Shown here in pieces: positions 60,291-64,000 of a stretch of DNA of 64,000 nt; positions within the stretch are counted from its first letter, which is position 1; each line of letters starts with the position of its first letter. The notes beneath the pieces were generated by a model. The model worked only from the letters and a program-made list of their open reading frames with translations, did not search any database and was not told the origin of the DNA. The translations under genes and the position numbers were made by a program. The stretch is from an uncultured Candidatus Saccharibacteria bacterium (GTDB taxonomy: Bacteria > Patescibacteriota > Saccharimonadia > Saccharimonadales > Saccharimonadaceae): the NCBI GenBank assembly GCA_948288625.1, contig CAOHYA010000001.1, positions 372,001 through 436,000 of the forward strand, in the 5' to 3' direction.

Positions 60291-60560
60291 ATGACTACAT
60301 CGCCTCGACTGACAGAACAGCCAGGCAAGTCTGAGGTGCAACCTACGGGACTCTCGGGTCCGATGGTGCTGCTGATGACTGCGCTCGATACTACCTGGAG
60401 GGCATTCGTGCCGACAATTGGCGGTACATTTCTAGGGATTGGTATTGATCACTTGTTTAACATCACCCCTATAGGCACCGTTATATGTTTGATACTTGGG
60501 TTTGCTACCAGTACCTACTTAATTGCTAAGCAACTTATTTCTGTAAGGAAGACAAAATAA
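60291..60560 (+). CDS. AtpZ/AtpI-like small membrane protein of the atp operon
   Basis: 89 residues, two membrane helices (about 40-58, 63-82). It has the GTFLGIGIDHLF segment seen in AtpI/AtpZ-type proteins that help assemble the c-ring. First gene of the atp operon, overlapping atpB by one base. TACAAT lies 8 nt before the ATG (leaderless). Confidence 0.75.
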   Translation: MTTSPRLTEQPGKSEVQPTGLSGPMVLLMTALDTTWRAFVPTIGGTFLGIGIDHLFNITPIGTVICLILGFATSTYLIAKQLISVRKTK

Positions 60561-61372
60561 TGAATATTCCAGTTTTCGCCGCTACCGAGCTTCATGTGTC
60601 GATTTCGTCGCAGCCATTGTTCTATGTTTTCGGGATTCCGGTAACGAACGCCGTCGTAACTGGTATCATCGGTATTCTTTTGACGGTCGCTATCCTTTGG
60701 TATGTCGGTGGTAAAGTGAAGCGCGGGAAATATAACCGCTTCGTCGGCTTGGTGCTATGGGTATTCGAAGGCCTCCTTAAGCAAATCAACGGTATTATTC
60801 CCGACAAGAAGTTGGCTCGTAAAGTAACGCCACTGGCGGTGACGATTTTCTTCGTCGTATTGATCGGGTACTGGTTGAGTGTGCTCCCGGGGCTCGAATC
60901 TATTACGTGGAATGGCGTTCCCGTACTGCGAAGCTTGACGGCCGACCTCAACTTTACTTTGGCGTTGGCGCTCATTACGTTGGTAACGGTGCAATTACAT
61001 GCGGTGAAATACCTCGGAAGCCTCGGCAATACGCAGCGTTACTTTAGGAATCCGTTCAAAGACCCTATCGGTTCGTTCGAAGGAATTCTAGAGCTTATCG
61101 GTGAATTTTCTCGTGGAGTCGCTTTATCTCTTCGTTTGTTCGGTAACGCATTTGCCGGTGAGGTGCTTTTGATTGTGATTGCAGCGTTGACTGGGTACTT
61201 GTCCGCTGCCGTATTGCCGCCATTCTTGGCCTTTGAGTTGTTCATCGGCTTCATTCAGGCGTACGTATTCTTTATGCTCTGTCTGATTTTTACCGCCCTG
61301 GCCGTTTCCCACCATCCTTCTCCCGATCACTCACCTGCCCCGACTAAGAAAAAAGCAGTTGGTAAGGCGTGA
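60560..61372 (+). CDS. atpB: ATP synthase subunit a
   Basis: 270 residues, membrane. The essential Arg sits in LSLRLFGNAFAGE, and the late helix carries IGFIQAYVFFML. It carries protons past the c-ring. The C-terminal tail is basic. Confidence 0.96.
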   Translation: MNIPVFAATELHVSISSQPLFYVFGIPVTNAVVTGIIGILLTVAILWYVGGKVKRGKYNRFVGLVLWVFEGLLKQINGIIPDKKLARKVTPLAVTIFFVVLIGYWLSVLPGLESITWNGVPVLRSLTADLNFTLALALITLVTVQLHAVKYLGSLGNTQRYFRNPFKDPIGSFEGILELIGEFSRGVALSLRLFGNAFAGEVLLIVIAALTGYLSAAVLPPFLAFELFIGFIQAYVFFMLCLIFTALAVSHHPSPDHSPAPTKKKAVGKA

Positions 61373-61413
61373 TCGATGATAGGTGGTACTGAAACGCCTC
61401 ACCTCTGTCGTGA

Positions 61414-61419
61414 TATAAT
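61414..61419 (+). promoter_or_regulatory. Possible internal promoter before atpE
   Basis: TATAAT 30 nt upstream of atpE in the 76-nt gap after atpB. It could raise c-subunit mRNA; the -35 is weak. Confidence 0.35.
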
Positions 61420-61448
61420 GAAAAAAGTAAATTAAGGAGAATAATAAC

Positions 61449-61661
61449 ATGGAAGAATTAGCTTTTGGTTTGACATACGCGTTGCCTGCATTAGGTGCTG
61501 CGCTGGGTATTGGTTTTATCGGTGCTGCGGCATTGAACGCTTTCGGCCGTAACCCTGAAAAATTAAGCGACATCCGTACACTTATGATTACCGCTATCGT
61601 TTTTGCCGACTCATTGGCGATTATCGGTATCGTCGTAGCTGTTATCGCGAAGTTCTTGTAG
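61449..61661 (+). CDS. atpE: ATP synthase subunit c
   Basis: 70 residues, two membrane helices joined by the polar loop GRNPEK. Ion-carrying residue Asp54 in FADSLAIIG; no Na+-binding Gln/Glu-Ser set, so H+ is likely. AAGGAG SD, 9 nt. Confidence 0.97.
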   Translation: MEELAFGLTYALPALGAALGIGFIGAAALNAFGRNPEKLSDIRTLMITAIVFADSLAIIGIVVAVIAKFL

Positions 61662-61671
61662 GGGTTCGTAC

Positions 61672-62217
61672 GTGAGTTTTATCAACTATTTTGCCGAAAC
61701 TGCAGCGACGACCGAAGCTTCGGGCGATCTTTTTAGCGCCTTAGGTATTGATTGGCGTTTGCTTATCTTGCAGGTAATCGCCTTCCTGATCTTGGTGTTT
61801 TTGCTTGGTAAATTCGTCTACCCATGGCTTATGAAGCAAGTTGATGAACGACAAGCGTCTATCGAAGCGGCCGCCAAGGCAGCCAGCGAAGCGCAGGCAT
61901 CGGCTGCGGAAAGTCAGGATAAAATTGCCGAACTTCTCACCGAAGCTCGTGTTCAAGCTGCGGAAATAGTCGATACGGCTAAACTTGAGGCAACTGAAAT
62001 GTTGAGTGCGAGCGAAGAACGCGCCCGTACGACTGCCGAGAAAATTACCGCCGATGCTCGTGCGGAAGTCGACAAAAGCATCGAAGCGGCAAAACGTGAG
62101 TTACACGACGAAACGCTTGAGTTAATTGCTTTGACGACTGAAAAAGTGATTCACACTAAGCTTGACCGTAAGGCGGACGCCGCATTGATTGCGTCTGCGT
62201 TGAAAGAGGCGAAATAA
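61672..62217 (+). CDS. atpF: ATP synthase subunit b
   Basis: 181 residues from a GTG start: membrane helix (about 29-50), then a long Ala/Glu-rich coiled coil forming the outer stalk. Overlaps atpH by one base. Confidence 0.94.
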   Translation: MSFINYFAETAATTEASGDLFSALGIDWRLLILQVIAFLILVFLLGKFVYPWLMKQVDERQASIEAAAKAASEAQASAAESQDKIAELLTEARVQAAEIVDTAKLEATEMLSASEERARTTAEKITADARAEVDKSIEAAKRELHDETLELIALTTEKVIHTKLDRKADAALIASALKEAK

Positions 62218-62615
62218 TGGCTCGAATGTCTCGTCGCGCACTTTCGACCCATATAGCCGACGAACTCATAGCTGGGGCCGATCAAAAAAAGCTCGTGCTC
62301 CAGCTTGCTGCCTATTTGGTTGAAACGCGCCGGACAAAAGAGCTCGGCCTTATTATCCGAGATATTCAATTCTATCTGGCTGAGGCCGGTTTCGTTTCGG
62401 GTATCATTACCACAGCAACTACCCTGACTGCCGATACGAAGAAAGCCGTTGAAACATATATTAAAAAATCGACTGGTGCGAATACTGTTGCGCTTGATAG
62501 TTTTATTGATCCATCGGTCATCGGTGGCGTGAAAGTCAGTATTCCTGGCCGAGAACTCGATGCCACTGTCAGCCGCAGCCTTACCAACCTAAGATTCAAA
62601 AAAGCCGAACGCTAA
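62217..62615 (+). CDS. atpH: ATP synthase subunit delta (short)
   Basis: 132 residues against about 180 usual. The N-terminal helices are shortened; the C-terminal beta/helix end (DPSVIGGVKVSIPGRELDATV) is typical. Links F1 to the b stalk. Confidence 0.88.
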   Translation: MARMSRRALSTHIADELIAGADQKKLVLQLAAYLVETRRTKELGLIIRDIQFYLAEAGFVSGIITTATTLTADTKKAVETYIKKSTGANTVALDSFIDPSVIGGVKVSIPGRELDATVSRSLTNLRFKKAER

Positions 62616-62630
62616 TCCATAAGGAGTATT

Positions 62631-64000
62631 ATGACTGAAATTTCTATCACATCACTATCAAAAGAACTACGCAGTGCAATCGAAAAGCTTGAGACAAGCG
62701 GAAACCTCGACGAAGTAGGAGTTGTTCTTCGTGTCGGAGACGGTGTCGCCTGGGTTCGAGGCCTGCGAAATGTCGGCTATAGCGAAGTGTTACAAATCGG
62801 AACTGACGAAGGAATCGTCGAGGCATTCGCATTGAACCTTCTGGAAGATGAAATCGGAGCTGTACTACTCGGCGAAGACTCGAAGGTAAAAGCTGGTCAG
62901 GCAGTACGCTTGAAGGGTACGGTACTGAGCGTACCTGTCGGTCCGGAATTGCTCGGACGTGTCGTCGACCCGCTTGGCCGTGCGATTGATGGCGGCGCAC
63001 CTATCAAGACCGAACAACAAGGACTCGTGGAACGCGAAGCAATCGGCGTGATGGGTCGTAAGTCGGTCCATGAACCATTGATGACTGGCATTTCAGCTAT
63101 CGATGTGATGTTCCCGATTGGTCGTGGCCAACGTGAACTCATTATCGGTGACCGCCAAACCGGTAAGACCGCCTTAGCGATCGATACGATGATCAACCAA
63201 GGTAAGCAAAAAACAGGCGTTATCAATGTATATGTTGCTATTGGCCAGAAGCGTTCTAAGATTGCTCGTTTGGTAGAGCGTTTGAAGCAAGAAGGTGTGA
63301 TGGAACAAACCATTATCGTTGCCACCAGCCCGGCTGACCCCGCCTCACTCCTTTACCTCGCACCATACGCCGCTACCGCTATGGGAGAGTACTTCCGTGA
63401 CAACTCGCAACACGCTTTGATGATTTACGATGATCTCACGAAGCACGCCGTCGCGTACCGTCAGATGTCACTTTTGTTACGACGCCCACCAGGACGTGAA
63501 GCCTACCCAGGTGACGTGTTCTACCTGCACTCTCGTTTACTCGAACGTTCAGCGAAACTTTCGGATGAACTCGGTGCCGGTTCGCTGACCGCGCTTCCGA
63601 TTATCGAAACCCAGGCCGGTGACATTTCAGCTTATATTCCGACCAACGTCATTTCAATTACCGACGGTCAAATTTTCCTTGAAACCGATTTGTTCTATCA
63701 AGGTATTCGCCCGGCAATTTCCGCTGGTTTGTCGGTTTCTCGTGTGGGTGGTGCCGCACAATCCGGAGCGATCAAATCCGTCAGTGGTGGGTTGAAGCTT
63801 GGCTTAAGCCAATTCCGAGAACTCGCGAGCTTCGCACAATTCGGAAGCGACTTGGATGACGCGACGAAAAGCCAGATCGAACGAGGTCAACGTTTGACCG
63901 AGCTTTTGAAACAGCACCAATACAACCCAATGAGCGTCTGGCAACAAGCCGCTAGTATTCTTTCCGTCACGAGCGGGTACTTCGATACGGTTCCGGCCGC
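62631..64000 (+). CDS. atpA: ATP synthase subunit alpha (partial)
   Basis: The frame is open to the window edge (456 codons seen of about 500). P-loop GDRQTGKT (about 172-179), and the alpha-specific ALMIYDDLTKHAVAYRQMSL and GQIFLETDLF. SD AAGGAG, 4 nt. Rest of F1 lies beyond the window. Confidence 0.98.
   Translation, partial: MTEISITSLSKELRSAIEKLETSGNLDEVGVVLRVGDGVAWVRGLRNVGYSEVLQIGTDEGIVEAFALNLLEDEIGAVLLGEDSKVKAGQAVRLKGTVLSVPVGPELLGRVVDPLGRAIDGGAPIKTEQQGLVEREAIGVMGRKSVHEPLMTGISAIDVMFPIGRGQRELIIGDRQTGKTALAIDTMINQGKQKTGVINVYVAIGQKRSKIARLVERLKQEGVMEQTIIVATSPADPASLLYLAPYAATAMGEYFRDNSQHALMIYDDLTKHAVAYRQMSLLLRRPPGREAYPGDVFYLHSRLLERSAKLSDELGAGSLTALPIIETQAGDISAYIPTNVISITDGQIFLETDLFYQGIRPAISAGLSVSRVGGAAQSGAIKSVSGGLKLGLSQFRELASFAQFGSDLDDATKSQIERGQRLTELLKQHQYNPMSVWQQAASILSVTSGYFDTVPA

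Overview
The window reads as a piece of a small-genome Patescibacteria (CPR) chromosome, most likely a Candidatus Saccharibacteria (TM7) lineage. The evidence is compact housekeeping genes, many mRNAs with the start codon only 6-10 nt past a TATAAT-like box (leaderless), a minimal atp operon, DUF3048/PEGA/DUF4367/sortase envelope genes, and almost no biosynthetic genes apart from one carotenoid cassette. The lineage call is inference; there is no rRNA here to confirm it.

Layout. 1-5.4 kb: edge of a sigma-region-4 regulator, a lipoprotein, topA and a tandem pair of paralogous small genes. 5.5-8.8 kb: a NYN nuclease, a structured RNA with attenuator geometry, a membrane-anchored protein, an IS1595-family transposase and an RNA-rich stretch with no credible gene (7.97-8.77 kb). 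8.8-15.1 kb: dprA, pth, two membrane proteins, der, two promoter-to-terminator units (one possibly an RNA of about 375 nt), and a nucleotidyltransferase-like protein. 15.2-19.8 kb: a four-gene operon of pseudokinase-like, VWA, PurA-like and HhH-containing proteins. 20-29.8 kb: rluB, a response regulator and histidine kinase, then a complete crtE-crtB-crtI-crtYc-crtYd-crtEb cassette preceded by a pilin. 29.9-34.4 kb: TelA, a TPM-like membrane protein, and a lipoprotein fusing a solute-binding domain to VWA. 34.6-44 kb: MscS channel, helicase, CYTH and HD proteins, several small envelope proteins, tRNA-Glu. 44-53.4 kb: second two-component pair, DUF3048, gltX, DUF4367, PEGA, sortase, tRNA-Leu. 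53.4-60.2 kb: nucleotide and DNA care genes, smpB, two glycosyltransferases, a hydrolase, a glutaredoxin. 60.3-64 kb: ATP synthase genes through a partial atpA.

Two gene styles are interleaved. Housekeeping genes are moderately A+T-rich and mostly leaderless. A second set (lipoproteins, the paralogue pair, the PurA-like/VWA operon, TelA/TPM/VWA, small membrane proteins) is visibly more G+C-rich and SD-led, often with long leaders, good -35/-10 promoters and G+C-rich hairpins at its ends. This set looks like one acquired or jointly regulated envelope/stress complement.

The best candidates for a new system are: (i) the pseudokinase/VWA/PurA-like operon together with the TelA/TPM/VWA locus, which resembles Ter/TelA stress systems but in an unusual combination; (ii) the C50-type carotenoid cassette in a CPR-like genome; and (iii) the untranslated-looking transcripts at 6.3, 8.2-8.7 and 13.2 kb, two of which would share 21 nt of perfect complementarity.
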